From contig NZ_LMBZ01000005.1 of NCBI RefSeq assembly GCF_001439635.1, forward strand, positions 66,858 through 130,857: a stretch of 64,000 nt of DNA, read 5' to 3'. Below are positions 35,997 to 44,926 of the stretch, piece after piece. The stretch's first letter is position 1. The number at the start of each line of letters is the position of its first letter. The stretch is from Solibacillus cecembensis (lineage in GTDB: Bacteria > Bacillota > Bacilli > Bacillales_A > Planococcaceae). Made by a program: the position numbers and the translations under genes. The notes beneath the pieces are model-generated. The model was not told the origin of the DNA. It ran no database searches and worked only from the letters and a program-made list of their open reading frames with translations.

Positions 35997-37685
35997 TTAT
36001 AATTGGTTTGCTTTTTCAATTACATCTAAAGTATAGCTTTTTGTTTTTTCAATTGCCTCTAGTAGCCTTGAATATAATTCCTTATTTTGATTATATACTC
36101 TTTTATAAGTATCTCTAGGGCTCTCTTTTAAAGGTGGTTCATAATTTCTCAAAACATCTAAAGTAATCGGCTCTGTAATATAGCTTAATGATATTTGTTC
36201 AAATTTCAAATTCAAAATTTCATCTATTTTATTTAATTTATTTAGTGTCTTCGTTTCAAAAGATACATTGGATTTATTTTGATTTAATATCTTTAATGCC
36301 GACTTTAATTTCTCTATTAAATCATTATAGCTATTAATATGATCCTCCATTATTTTTATGAAATTTGAGTAATCTATATTTACTTGATTATTTTCAATTT
36401 CCTTAATTACTTCCGATTGACCATCGACATACTTCTCAAAGAACGCATCGAACGTTAGTTGATCCATCCCTTTAATTTCTGCCCCACCTTCTGTACAATC
36501 ATAAATTGCAGCTTCATGATGGCTGTACTTATTTAATGCTTCAAAGCTTTTTTTCATCGATAAAAATACATAGTCTGTTAGAACCTTCTCTCCATTATAA
36601 CCAGTTACCTCAAAGAGTTCTCTTTCATTACTAAATTCCTTATCAATTTCTCTATAATATTTATTACTTTCCTCATGCGATTTATTATCAGTATAAGCTA
36701 AATCTTGCCCAATCATCGCTATCGGCCCAGAAGATATATATGTCGCTATTGAAAAAGCAAAGTGGGCAACAGATCCCCCTCCAGCTAGAAGTGGTAATTC
36801 AATTGAAAAAATTCTTTCTATATGTTTTTTGCAACTAACATCCCAATAATTAACAAATGCATATTTATCATTTTTAAAATCCTCTTGAATTCTATAGTAA
36901 CTGGTAGCTGCATAAATTAATTTCGATTTAATATTCTTTATTTCTTTAAAATGATTATAATTTGCAATAGAGCCATCCACTGTCACAATATAATCTGGTT
37001 CAATTTCATTATTTAAAAGGGAATTAATCGTGGACCCTGCCGCAATAATAATTACATGATTTTGCATTTTCTTTAGCATAGGCATTTGTTTTGTTAAAGA
37101 TGGTCCTCCAGAAGCGATAATAACTGGACATGAATATCTTTTTTGGAGTTTACTTAAAGTATCATTACAATATACATTCAGTAAGTTATGTATATAATTC
37201 TCCTGCCAAGAATCAGCATAGGTTCTCACAGTATTTTCATTTACTATATTAAGATTTTGTTTATCTTTTACAATTCGCAACACTTCTGCAAATTCTTTGG
37301 GAAGAATTTTGTCATAATTTGGTGAACAAATAATTTTTACCTTTTTATTAAATTCTTCAAGTGCTAGTTCAATCGACGATTCCATTTCTGACATTTCTAA
37401 TTGGGATATAACGTTTAAACCGCTCTCACTTTCAGGTAATAACGAATAAATCGGATCGATTATGATTAATTTAGATGGGTCTTTTATCTTCTTGCTCAAT
37501 ACTTCAGCTAAGTATCCCAGCCCATAACCAAATAGTACATAAACAAAATTTGGTTCGAATTCCTTTTCTATAATCCTTTTCGATTCTTGTATAGGATCAT
37601 ATTTACTATGTAATAAAAATCCATTAACGGTTACTGTTTTTAAATTATTTTTTGTTGATAAATATTCAATCTGATATTTAGACAA
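35997..37685 (-). CDS. Maf (DUF115) flagellin glycosyltransferase, full length
   Basis: 562 residues. DUF115 motifs: VLFGYGLGYLAEVL, VIIASGGPSLTKQMPML, VTVDGSIANYN, and LAGGGSVAHFAFSIA...MIGQDLAY, followed by about 150 residues of helical C-terminus. Immediately downstream of hag, the likely substrate gene. TTG start at 37685 with AAGGAGG upstream. The gene is more AT-rich than the leg genes. Confidence 0.9.
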   Translation of the reverse strand: MSKYQIEYLSTKNNLKTVTVNGFLLHSKYDPIQESKRIIEKEFEPNFVYVLFGYGLGYLAEVLSKKIKDPSKLIIIDPIYSLLPESESGLNVISQLEMSEMESSIELALEEFNKKVKIICSPNYDKILPKEFAEVLRIVKDKQNLNIVNENTVRTYADSWQENYIHNLLNVYCNDTLSKLQKRYSCPVIIASGGPSLTKQMPMLKKMQNHVIIIAAGSTINSLLNNEIEPDYIVTVDGSIANYNHFKEIKNIKSKLIYAATSYYRIQEDFKNDKYAFVNYWDVSCKKHIERIFSIELPLLAGGGSVAHFAFSIATYISSGPIAMIGQDLAYTDNKSHEESNKYYREIDKEFSNERELFEVTGYNGEKVLTDYVFLSMKKSFEALNKYSHHEAAIYDCTEGGAEIKGMDQLTFDAFFEKYVDGQSEVIKEIENNQVNIDYSNFIKIMEDHINSYNDLIEKLKSALKILNQNKSNVSFETKTLNKLNKIDEILNLKFEQISLSYITEPITLDVLRNYEPPLKESPRDTYKRVYNQNKELYSRLLEAIEKTKSYTLDVIEKANQL

Positions 37686-37719
37686 ATTCCTTCACCTCCT
37701 TTTTTATATCGTCAAAAAT

Positions 37720-37762
37720 ACAAAAAAATAAAGGAATCCATTCAAATAATCGAATGGATTCC
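37720..37762 (-). terminator. Terminator of hag
   Basis: Perfect 11-bp stem GGAATCCATTC/GAATGGATTCC with an eight-base loop, followed on the minus strand by TTTATTTTTTT. Isolates hag from the downstream maf genes, as usual for a very highly expressed gene. Confidence 0.92.
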
Positions 37763-37800
37763 CTTTTTAATAATTAAATATCAAACAAACTATTTACTTA

Positions 37801-38613
37801 TTAACCTAATAATTGTAATACGCCTTGTGGCTGTTGGTTAGCTTGCGCTAGCATAGATTGAGCAGCTTGCATTAAGATGTTGTTCTTCGTGAAGCCCATC
37901 ATCTCTTTCGCCATATCTGTATCACGGATACGAGATTCAGCAGCTGTTAAGTTTTCAGAAGTAGCACCTAAGTTGTTGATTGTATGCTCTAAACGGTTTT
38001 GAACAGCACCCAAATCTGAACGTGTAGCTGATACTGTTTTTAATGCGTCATTAATCGTTGTGATTGCTTTATCAGCTAGAGATTGAGTAGTAATTTTAAC
38101 AGTAGCTACTTTTAATGAAGCAGCTCCCATATTACCGATTGAAAGTTTAATATTTTGTTTTTCATTCGCTCCAATATGGAATACTTTCCCTTTGAATGAA
38201 CCGTTTAATAACTTTTGCGTGTTAAACTCAGTATCTGTAGAAATACGAGTGATTTCTGCAGATAATGCAGTGATTTCTTTTTGTAAATCTGCACGGTCTG
38301 AAGATACGTTTGTATCATTTGAAGATTGTACTGCTAATTCACGCATACGTTGTAAAATTGAGTGTGTTTCGTTAAGAGCACCCTCAGCAGTTTGGATTAA
38401 AGAGATTGAATCTTGAGCGTTTTTCGTAGCCATATCAAGACCACGGATTTGTCCACGCATTTTTTCAGAGATTGCTAAACCAGCAGCGTCATCGCCAGCA
38501 CGGTTGATTTTGAAACCTGAAGATAATTTCTCAAGGTTTTTAGAAGCTTGAGTGTTATTGAAAGACAGGTTACGGTGTGTGTTTAAAGCTGAAATATTAT
38601 GTTGAATTCTCAT
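37801..38613 (-). CDS. hag: Flagellin, minimal type
   Basis: 270 residues. N-terminal D0/D1 (MRIQHNISALNTHRNLS, NLEKLSSGFKINRAGDDAAGLAISEKM) and C-terminal D1/D0 (TNNL-type region through MLAQANQQPQGVLQLLG) are canonical. The middle (about 135-195) is short, so outer D2/D3 domains are absent and modification sites must be on D1. Probable substrate for the two Mafs, FliB and perhaps phosphocholine. Expression: sigma-D promoter and a CsrA-type leader. Confidence 0.97.
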   Translation of the reverse strand: MRIQHNISALNTHRNLSFNNTQASKNLEKLSSGFKINRAGDDAAGLAISEKMRGQIRGLDMATKNAQDSISLIQTAEGALNETHSILQRMRELAVQSSNDTNVSSDRADLQKEITALSAEITRISTDTEFNTQKLLNGSFKGKVFHIGANEKQNIKLSIGNMGAASLKVATVKITTQSLADKAITTINDALKTVSATRSDLGAVQNRLEHTINNLGATSENLTAAESRIRDTDMAKEMMGFTKNNILMQAAQSMLAQANQQPQGVLQLLG

Positions 38614-38645
38614 TTGGAATTCCTCCTTGAATGTTTTTTGTCATC

Positions 38646-38659
38646 CCACATCCGTGTGG
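38646..38659 (-). promoter_or_regulatory. CsrA-type GGA hairpin in the hag leader
   Basis: In the hag mRNA leader the sequence CCACACGGATGTGG folds into a five-bp stem with the GGA in the loop. This matches the CsrA site pattern (ACANGGANGU). A second GGA is in the SD AAGGAGG about 20 bases downstream. B. subtilis hag likewise has two CsrA sites, one over the SD. Confidence 0.7.
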
Positions 38660-38710
38660 AATGCTGTAAGTTCAGGTCGTATTATGTACTTCCATTGCCT
38701 TACACTATAT

Positions 38711-38737
38711 ATATCGTTAGTGACTTGGAAATGTTTA
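38711..38737 (-). promoter_or_regulatory. Sigma-D promoter of hag
   Basis: The minus strand has TAAA, exactly 15 bases, then AACGATAT (6/8 to GCCGATAT). The predicted start gives a leader of about 90 bases, long enough for the two CsrA sites. Confidence 0.8.
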
Positions 38738-38759
38738 ATGTTTTTTTAATTTTTTTTTT

Positions 38760-39410
38760 AGCAACAAAAAAATCGCTCTAGTATATATTGTTTTGCTCAT
38801 AGTTTTTTAACAATTTATTAGGAAAAGATTCTACTTAATTCATGCCTTTACTATTGAAATACAGTAAAAAAAAACGATATAATCTATTAAGCACCTAAAT
38901 AATTCTCTTTTTACTCATCTAATTATGATTTAAAATGGAACTCTAGCATAATAGGTCTATACTTCTCTTTTTGCACAAAATGGAATGATATGGATTTCCC
39001 TGAAAAATTAACATTCTTAGCCTCTTTCTTCCTCGAAACATTCATTTAAAACATCCTGAATATTCCCATCTCTTAACTAAAAAACCTTACTTGATCCACA
39101 GGTAACACCATTAATCTAGAGGTATCAATAATTTTTCGTTCAAAAATTAATTTAAACCCCATTTCGTTTCACATAAAAAGTTTCATCCCAGCAAAAATAT
39201 ACTCGTTTATATCATTTATAAAATTTCATACACTACATATTTTAAAATAAGCTATAAAAAAGACCTTTTATATCAAAAGACAAGTATTTATATTTAAGTC
39301 ATATATCAATTTGAATAATCCGAGATTTTGACCTTTAAAAATTTGTCTTCACTTTTTCCATTTCGAATTTTTAATTAGAGAATCCGCGTACACTCTCTAA
39401 TTTTCTCCAT
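38760..39410. other. Long AT-rich region between csrA and hag
   Basis: About 650 bases with no supported ORF. It contains one hairpin, ATTAGAGA/TCTCTAAT (39374-39381, 39394-39401), with short T-runs on both sides. I see no further repeat or promoter with confidence. Confidence 0.45.
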
Positions 39411-39411
39411 C

Positions 39412-39446
39412 AAAAAACTCCCTACCATTTTATTATAAGTAGGGAG
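39412..39446 (-). terminator. Terminator after csrA
   Basis: Stem CTCCCTAC/GTAGGGAG with a 13-base loop, followed on the minus strand by TTTTTT. Confidence 0.85.
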
Positions 39447-39453
39447 CATATTA

Positions 39454-39675
39454 TTATTTCTTTTTTAGCTGCTTCATAAAGTCTGGAATGACTCCGCTAA
39501 GTGCTTCTTTATTCTGTGCTTGAATTGCCTTGAAAATTTCAGAGCGGTGAACTTTTACCGATTTTGGTGCGACGATGCCTAGTTTAACTTGATCGCCATC
39601 AATCGAAAGAACTTTCACTTCGATTTCGTCGCCAATCATAATTGTTTCGCCTTTTTTTCTTGATAGGACGAGCAT
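39454..39675 (-). CDS. csrA: Translational repressor CsrA
   Basis: 73 residues. [20 protein letters not shown] and [18 protein letters not shown] are the conserved RNA-binding strands of CsrA. In Bacilli it blocks hag translation until FliW, freed when flagellin is exported, removes it. The start overlaps the fliW stop by one base, so the two are coupled. Confidence 0.97.
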   Translation of the reverse strand: MLVLSRKKGETIMIGDEIEVKVLSIDGDQVKLGIVAPKSVKVHRSEIFKAIQAQNKEALSGVIPDFMKQLKKK

Positions 39676-40118
39676 TACTTAGCACTTCCTTCAATTTCAC
39701 CGATTGGGTAGCGCAATGGGTAGTTGCCGCTATCTTGGAGGACGATTTGTTTTCCTAGCTTCGTTTTTGCATTCACAATGATTGGCGCTAATAAATTCAT
39801 TGTTGTTTCGGGGAAAGTTTCTTTTAATGTCACAATCGCATACGCAATAACGTCATTCGCATTATGAATTTGCAATTGTTTCTTATCTTCTTCGCTAATA
39901 TCAAAGGCGTAATCCTTATTAAATGCATATGGGAAAGCTACAACAAATCCCATTTCTGCGGCATCAATTGATTGTAAAAGAGCTAAGGGCAAATCTGCAT
40001 CCAGTCCAAGTAAAACGTATTTCGTGTATTCTGGAAATCCCGGTAAACCTTGTTCGAATGTTAAAATTTCTGATTGTTGAATTTCTACTTCACCTAAAAA
40101 TTTCGTTTGAATGTTCAT
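39675..40118 (-). CDS. fliW: Flagellar assembly factor FliW
   Basis: 147 residues, full-length FliW ([35 protein letters not shown]-terminal [20 protein letters not shown]). Binds flagellin and antagonises CsrA, giving homeostasis of cytosolic flagellin. Followed directly by csrA and, beyond it, hag with CsrA-type leader sites, so the full partner-switch is encoded here. Confidence 0.96.
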   Translation of the reverse strand: MNIQTKFLGEVEIQQSEILTFEQGLPGFPEYTKYVLLGLDADLPLALLQSIDAAEMGFVVAFPYAFNKDYAFDISEEDKKQLQIHNANDVIAYAIVTLKETFPETTMNLLAPIIVNAKTKLGKQIVLQDSGNYPLRYPIGEIEGSAK

Positions 40119-40132
40119 TTTAAAGGCTCCTT

Positions 40133-40699
40133 TTATCCGATCACGTCAATTTGTACGTTTGGTCTTTGTATCATTGTACCAGTTACTTTTCCAGGTGTAT
40201 ATTGATGGATTGGTTTATTCACTTGAACGTCGATTTTAGGTGCATTGCGCTGAATATTTACATCTGTTGTGCCTGGGGTAATATTCACTTTTACTGAACC
40301 AATTGAAGGGATAAATTTAATATTATATGGGCCTGGGCGTTGTGGACCGTGATTTTGCTTCGCGATATGCGGAATTGTTGCTCCTTCTTGCCCACGCCCA
40401 CCGCCTTTCATAAGCTGATATCCTTCACTTACTCTTCGTGCGATTCCTTGTAACGCACCTTGTTTTCCCTTTTGGGCATATTCTGCAATTACTTCTCCTG
40501 TAGGCGTGATACCTAAATCTCGCCACATCTGATCCATATTAATATCGAGTTTAGCATTTGTTGTATTAATCTCAAGCGTTGCTGCCGGTTGTGAAATCGA
40601 TAATTTTGCTTGTGGTTGTTTAATAACTTGTTGTGATTTTGATGTATTCCAATTCATATTAATATCAGTTGTCGTAATTTGAATTTGTGGGATTCGCAT
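40133..40699 (-). CDS. yviE: YviE-like protein (DUF6470)
   Basis: 188 residues. Starts [20 protein letters not shown] and carries repeated valine/proline-rich strands ([32 protein letters not shown]). Length and position between flgL and fliW match B. subtilis YviE. No signal peptide or TM segment. Function unknown. Confidence 0.88.
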   Translation of the reverse strand: MRIPQIQITTTDINMNWNTSKSQQVIKQPQAKLSISQPAATLEINTTNAKLDINMDQMWRDLGITPTGEVIAEYAQKGKQGALQGIARRVSEGYQLMKGGGRGQEGATIPHIAKQNHGPQRPGPYNIKFIPSIGSVKVNITPGTTDVNIQRNAPKIDVQVNKPIHQYTPGKVTGTMIQRPNVQIDVIG

Positions 40700-40736
40700 C
40701 CTTTCCCCTCCCTTTAATTAGTTATTACTCTTCAAG

Positions 40737-40769
40737 AAAAGCGTTTGGAATAGATCCAAACGCTTTTTT
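40737..40769 (-). terminator. Terminator after flgL
   Basis: Stem AAAGCGTTTGGA/TCCAAACGCTTT with a five-base loop. T-rich on both strands. It would reduce flgL transcription into yviE-fliW-csrA. Confidence 0.8.
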
Positions 40770-40770
40770 A

Positions 40771-41685
40771 TTATCTTATGAAATCTACCAATGTTGTTTG
40801 AATTACTTTCGCCCCTACAGATAATGACGCTTGGTGGAGGGATTCTTGTGTAATCATTTCCGTAATCGTTTTCGGATAGTCTGTATCTTCATTTAGTGAT
40901 TTTTGCTTTGTTACGTTGACTTCTTGAAGTGCTAAGCGATTTTCCATCATCTCAACACGGTTTTGACGCGCGCCGACATCCGCACGTAATGTCAATGCAT
41001 CTTCATAAATTGCATCTAAACCCGGGATACCATTATCCGTCGTCATTCCAAGCGCACTACTAATTTCTGAACTTGTTGCACCATTTTGCAATAAATCTTC
41101 CAATTCAGTCATGAAACCGTCTATTTTTTTAAAGTGATCATTTCCATTCGTATTAATCTGCATATCGATACCATCAAATACATTAATTTCAATCTTTTCA
41201 CCTAAACCTTTTGCTGTTAGTGTCGCATCAGTGTTTGGTAAACCATCTTTATATAACGGTTGGTTTGTATGTGTTCCCGAGAAGATATAATTCTCACCAA
41301 CCTTTGAATTACCTATATCTTTCAACTGCTCTTTAATTTGAGTAATTTCTGCACTAATTTTTTCACGATCTTCTGGTGTATTCGTATCATTTGCCGCTTG
41401 AACGATTAATTCCTTCACACGTTTCAACGCTTCTCCTACTTGACCAAGCGCCTCATCTGTTGAATCTAACCAACTATTTGCTTCTCCAATATTGCGTTGG
41501 AATTGAGCATTTTTATCTAAATCCACTCGGTAGCCCATTCCTTTTACTGCAACTACTGGATCATCAGATGGACGGTTTACAATCTTTCCTGATTGTAATT
41601 GTTCTTGGTATTTTGACATTTTTCCGTAGCTATTATTTAAGTTACGAAGCATATTACTTGATAACATTGATTGTGTAACGCGCAT
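40771..41685 (-). CDS. flgL: Flagellar hook-filament junction protein FlgL
   Basis: 304 residues. Flagellin-like N-terminus MRVTQSMLSSNMLRNLNNSY and C-terminus ESLHQASLSVGAKVIQTTLVDFIR. Second junction protein (HAP3) between hook and filament. Lies about 50 bases after flgK in the usual order. Confidence 0.97.
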   Translation of the reverse strand: MRVTQSMLSSNMLRNLNNSYGKMSKYQEQLQSGKIVNRPSDDPVVAVKGMGYRVDLDKNAQFQRNIGEANSWLDSTDEALGQVGEALKRVKELIVQAANDTNTPEDREKISAEITQIKEQLKDIGNSKVGENYIFSGTHTNQPLYKDGLPNTDATLTAKGLGEKIEINVFDGIDMQINTNGNDHFKKIDGFMTELEDLLQNGATSSEISSALGMTTDNGIPGLDAIYEDALTLRADVGARQNRVEMMENRLALQEVNVTKQKSLNEDTDYPKTITEMITQESLHQASLSVGAKVIQTTLVDFIR

Positions 41686-41737
41686 TGTTATTCCCCTTTC
41701 AAAGTAAAAATTAGAAGTTGTTTATTTTAAGTTATGG

Positions 41738-43273
41738 TTATAGTCCTACTCGGCCCATGCCGTTAATAATTTTATCAAGTGTCTCATCGACTACTGTGAT
41801 CATTCGAGCATTGGCATTATACGCTTGCTGGAATGTAATCATATTCGTCATTTCCTCATCAAGTGAAACTGAGTTATGTGAAGCACGGTTATTTTCAATT
41901 TGTAAAGCTAGCGTCCCTGAGTTGAACTCTTCCTTTACCGCTTGTTGCCCTTTAACCGCTAAATCTCCTACTAATGATTTGTAATAGGTTTGGAATGTTC
42001 CATCCTGTAAACCAGTTTGCACTGCTGACTGAAGCTTCGAAAGCTCCAACATATTTTTATTATTTCCTTCTTCGCCATTTGTATCTGACGCAGCAATTTG
42101 CTTAGGATCTGTAATCACAACTTTAATGTCTTTTGCAGTTGTACCTGAGAAGAAATCACCTTGAGAACCATCTAAGCCAAAGCCTTTACTGTGCACTTTA
42201 TTGAACTCTTCTATAAATGTCTTTGCTAATCCGTCTAATTTTGCAAGCATTTCTGGGTATAAACCTTTGCCATTGCTATGACCAAATGCATTGACTAATG
42301 CGGCTAACTTCCCTTTACTCTTTTCTAAATTGCCGTATGTAACATTTACTGTTGTTGATTCTGTTGGTGGACGGCCTATGTCTGCAATTGCAAAACCTTG
42401 GAATTCGTTATAGCCATCTGTTGTTAGATCATCAACATCTCCATCAATCACTTTCCCTTTTGAGTCCATTGGATTTAAATGTGCGTATTCTCTACCTTGT
42501 ACAAGAGTAATTTCTTGACCATTTACAGGCTTAAATTTAATCGTCATACTACCTTCAGCAATGGCAAGGGCATTTCCACCTGACTTTTCAAATGAAATGG
42601 AAACGGGGATTAATTCGTTTAATTTATCTAATAAAACATCACGTTCATCGTAAAGGTCATTTGGCATGTATCCATTAGGCTCAACTGTTTGAATTTGTTG
42701 GTTCAAATTAGAAATTTGCTCTAATAAGGAGTTGACTGTTTTTGTATTGACGTTAATTTCATTTCCGATATTTCCTTGGATTAACTTTAATTGCTTATCA
42801 ATATAACTGAATGATTCTGCCAAGCCTTGACCTTTTGAAAGCATTACTTGACGAGCTGCTGCGTCTTTTGGATTATCGTTAATATCCTCCATCGATTTCC
42901 AAAACTCTGTAAATGCTTGGTTTAGACCAAACTCTGATGGCTCTGACATAATGTCTTCCATTTGAGAAATTGATTTTGTTGTTGATTGCCAGTAGCCTAA
43001 TTTATTTGTCTCTTGACGGAATTGACGATCAATAAACTCGTCCCGAATACGTTGAACAGAGTGTGCCTGTACCCCCGTTCCGATATGACCTGCTGTTCTC
43101 ATTGTGTTTAAGCCGCTTCCAGGATAACCTGGTGTTGTTTCCATATTTACACGTTGGCGCGTATAGCCGAGTGTGTTGGCATTTGAAATATTGTGTCCTG
43201 TCGTATAAAGCGCACTTTGTTGTGTATATAATCCACGCTTACTTGATTCAAGCCCCATAAATGTTGAGCGCAT
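41738..43273 (-). CDS. flgK: Flagellar hook-associated protein FlgK
   Basis: 511 residues from ATG 43273 (MRSTFMGLESSKRGLYTQQS), with AAGGGAGG upstream; the reading frame is open 58 codons further but that part overlaps flgN and is not coding. C-terminal SLDEEMTNMITFQQAYNANAR is typical. First junction protein (HAP1). Confidence 0.97.
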   Translation of the reverse strand: MRSTFMGLESSKRGLYTQQSALYTTGHNISNANTLGYTRQRVNMETTPGYPGSGLNTMRTAGHIGTGVQAHSVQRIRDEFIDRQFRQETNKLGYWQSTTKSISQMEDIMSEPSEFGLNQAFTEFWKSMEDINDNPKDAAARQVMLSKGQGLAESFSYIDKQLKLIQGNIGNEINVNTKTVNSLLEQISNLNQQIQTVEPNGYMPNDLYDERDVLLDKLNELIPVSISFEKSGGNALAIAEGSMTIKFKPVNGQEITLVQGREYAHLNPMDSKGKVIDGDVDDLTTDGYNEFQGFAIADIGRPPTESTTVNVTYGNLEKSKGKLAALVNAFGHSNGKGLYPEMLAKLDGLAKTFIEEFNKVHSKGFGLDGSQGDFFSGTTAKDIKVVITDPKQIAASDTNGEEGNNKNMLELSKLQSAVQTGLQDGTFQTYYKSLVGDLAVKGQQAVKEEFNSGTLALQIENNRASHNSVSLDEEMTNMITFQQAYNANARMITVVDETLDKIINGMGRVGL

Positions 43274-43343
43274 ATAATTTGCCTCCCTTAATTGAAATCC
43301 ATTGTATTTTGATTCATTATTTAAACTGTGAAATCCGTCGGTA

Positions 43344-43847
43344 TTATGCCTTGAATTCAGTAAAAGACTTTTTGCTGATGTTAGATTGTCTGTGCACCTC
43401 GGCTCCAGAATAATTAAATTGCTCTTGTTGGCTTGGGCGCATCGCATCTAATGTAATATGAATCATCTGCAATGAGTTGAAAACCATTTTTTGATTTAAG
43501 TCATTTTGATTTTTCAGCGTTTCTAATACTTTCATTAGGCGTTGACGCACATCTATTAACGCTTCAGCGGATTCAGTTGTGCTAGCTGCATCAATCACAT
43601 CAGCTACAGTTGGGATGTCAGTGAGAGCAATTCCTTTTGCTCTTAGGTAATCCGTTACCATCGACTGACGCTGTTGCTCAAGTGTATCAATAGCCGCTAT
43701 ATGGGCTTGCTCATTTTTTATGATTTGATCGAGCTTTTCCATATCGCCTTGCTTAATATGTTCTGTTTTCGCAATCGCTAATTCGAGTAAGCTTTTGTGC
43801 ATCTTCTCAAGCTTTTCGAGTGTTGCGATGATATTAGTAATCGACAT
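43344..43847 (-). CDS. flgN: FlgN-family flagellar chaperone
   Basis: 167 residues, all helical. N-terminal IIATLEKLEKMHKSLLELAI and central EALIDVRQRLMKVLETLKNQNDLNQ fit FlgN (B. subtilis YvyG), the chaperone for FlgK and FlgL, which follow it. SD AAGGGAG is 12-13 bases from the ATG. Confidence 0.9.
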   Translation of the reverse strand: MSITNIIATLEKLEKMHKSLLELAIAKTEHIKQGDMEKLDQIIKNEQAHIAAIDTLEQQRQSMVTDYLRAKGIALTDIPTVADVIDAASTTESAEALIDVRQRLMKVLETLKNQNDLNQKMVFNSLQMIHITLDAMRPSQQEQFNYSGAEVHRQSNISKKSFTEFKA

Positions 43848-43900
43848 AAAATAGCAACTCTCCCTTACTTGAACGATTCGTTTTGTAAATTTTTCATCTG

Positions 43901-44161
43901 TTAGCGGCGATAGTATTTCAGCATATCTTCTGCCACTTGACGTGCATCGACCTTATAATTGCCTGATTGAATTTCTTCTTTTAACTTTTGCACTTTATTT
44001 GCGCGTTCACTTGCATATGCTGACGTTCCTTGCATTTCTTTTGCTTTGGATGAAATTTCAATTTGATCGGCAAATGATTGTTTAGATTTTAAATTATTTA
44101 CCGAGCGCTCTTGATTTTTATAAGAATTGATCGCTTGAATTCCAATTGGATTAATCTTCAT
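43901..44161 (-). CDS. flgM: Anti-sigma-D factor FlgM
   Basis: 86 residues; N-terminus MKINPIGIQAINSYK, C-terminal binding helices VQKLKEEIQSGNYKVDARQVAEDMLKYYR. Holds sigma-D until it is exported through the finished hook. A sigma-D promoter precedes it, giving autoregulation of flgM-flgN-flgK-flgL. Confidence 0.96.
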   Translation of the reverse strand: MKINPIGIQAINSYKNQERSVNNLKSKQSFADQIEISSKAKEMQGTSAYASERANKVQKLKEEIQSGNYKVDARQVAEDMLKYYRR

Positions 44162-44205
44162 TATTCATACCTCCCTAGATTATTCATCTGTGCTCTCTAC
44201 TTAAT

Positions 44206-44232
44206 ATTTCGACTGCATCATTAAATTGTTTA
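44206..44232 (-). promoter_or_regulatory. Sigma-D promoter of flgM
   Basis: The minus strand has TAAA, 15 bases, then GTCGAAAT (6/8 to GCCGATAT), about 45 bases before flgM. Confidence 0.7.
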
Positions 44233-44390
44233 CGTTTCTATAAGAAAATCATACATTTTCTTTCCATAATGCAGTTTTATATTTAAATTTTGGTATTTAT
44301 TAAGTTCTTACCTTTTACCCACTACATTAATTATTATGCATGTGTAAACATACTTGCGTCCAGTTTTAAAAGGGTGCTAAATATAGGAAA

Positions 44391-44416
44391 AATCGAAGCC
44401 ATAGTTGACTTCGATT
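44391..44416 (-). terminator. Terminator between yvyF and flgM
   Basis: Stem AATCGAAG/CTTCGATT with a ten-base loop, followed by TTTCC on the minus strand. Separates the comF part from the flgM part of the cluster. Confidence 0.7.
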
Positions 44417-44421
44417 CGGAA

Positions 44422-44838
44422 TTATCTTCTTTTTTTATCTGCCAAATATGTTCCACGCTCTTGGTTTACAATACCGTCTCTGAAATCCTTCGCTGCATCA
44501 AATGTTCGTAAATCTGATTTCAAACTTCCTTGACATGCCTCACAAAGTTTCCCACTTGTCGTCAAATGTCCGCAATTATCACAAGGATAGCCTAAGTTCG
44601 GGAATACTGCTGGATGCAACTTGCCTTTTCTCACCCATTTATATAGTAATTCACGGTCAACACCCGTCGCTTCTTCTATGCGATCAACATTTGCTGCTCG
44701 ATTTTCACGTTTGCGTAAAAAACGGTACACAACCTGATACAGATCCTCTTCCTTTAGCGCACATTTGTGGCAAACTTCTCGTAAACCAGTATAGTTAAAA
44801 AACTCGTCACACATTGGGCAATTTCTTAATTCTGCCAT
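44422..44838 (-). CDS. yvyF: YvyF flagellar operon protein
   Basis: 138 residues from ATG 44838 (GGGAG nine bases upstream). N-terminal zinc-type CPMCDEFFNYTG...CHKC, central helix-turn-helix-like segment (VDRIEEATGVDRELLYKWVRKGKL), and second zinc pair CDNCGHLTTSGKLCEAC. Matches the YvyF family between comFC and flgM. Probably DNA-binding; exact role unknown. Confidence 0.9.
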   Translation of the reverse strand: MAELRNCPMCDEFFNYTGLREVCHKCALKEEDLYQVVYRFLRKRENRAANVDRIEEATGVDRELLYKWVRKGKLHPAVFPNLGYPCDNCGHLTTSGKLCEACQGSLKSDLRTFDAAKDFRDGIVNQERGTYLADKKRR

Positions 44839-44926
44839 TTTTATCGCTCCCATCAATTTCGAACTTATTATTTAGTTTTATTATACATCAGAAACTATGC
44901 TTTGTACGGGTTTGACCATTCATTTA

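Noticed and set aside
43274..43447. 58-codon extension at the 5' end of the flgK frame
   Set aside because: It overlaps flgN, has no SD, and FlgK begins at MRSTFMGLESS after a strong SD.
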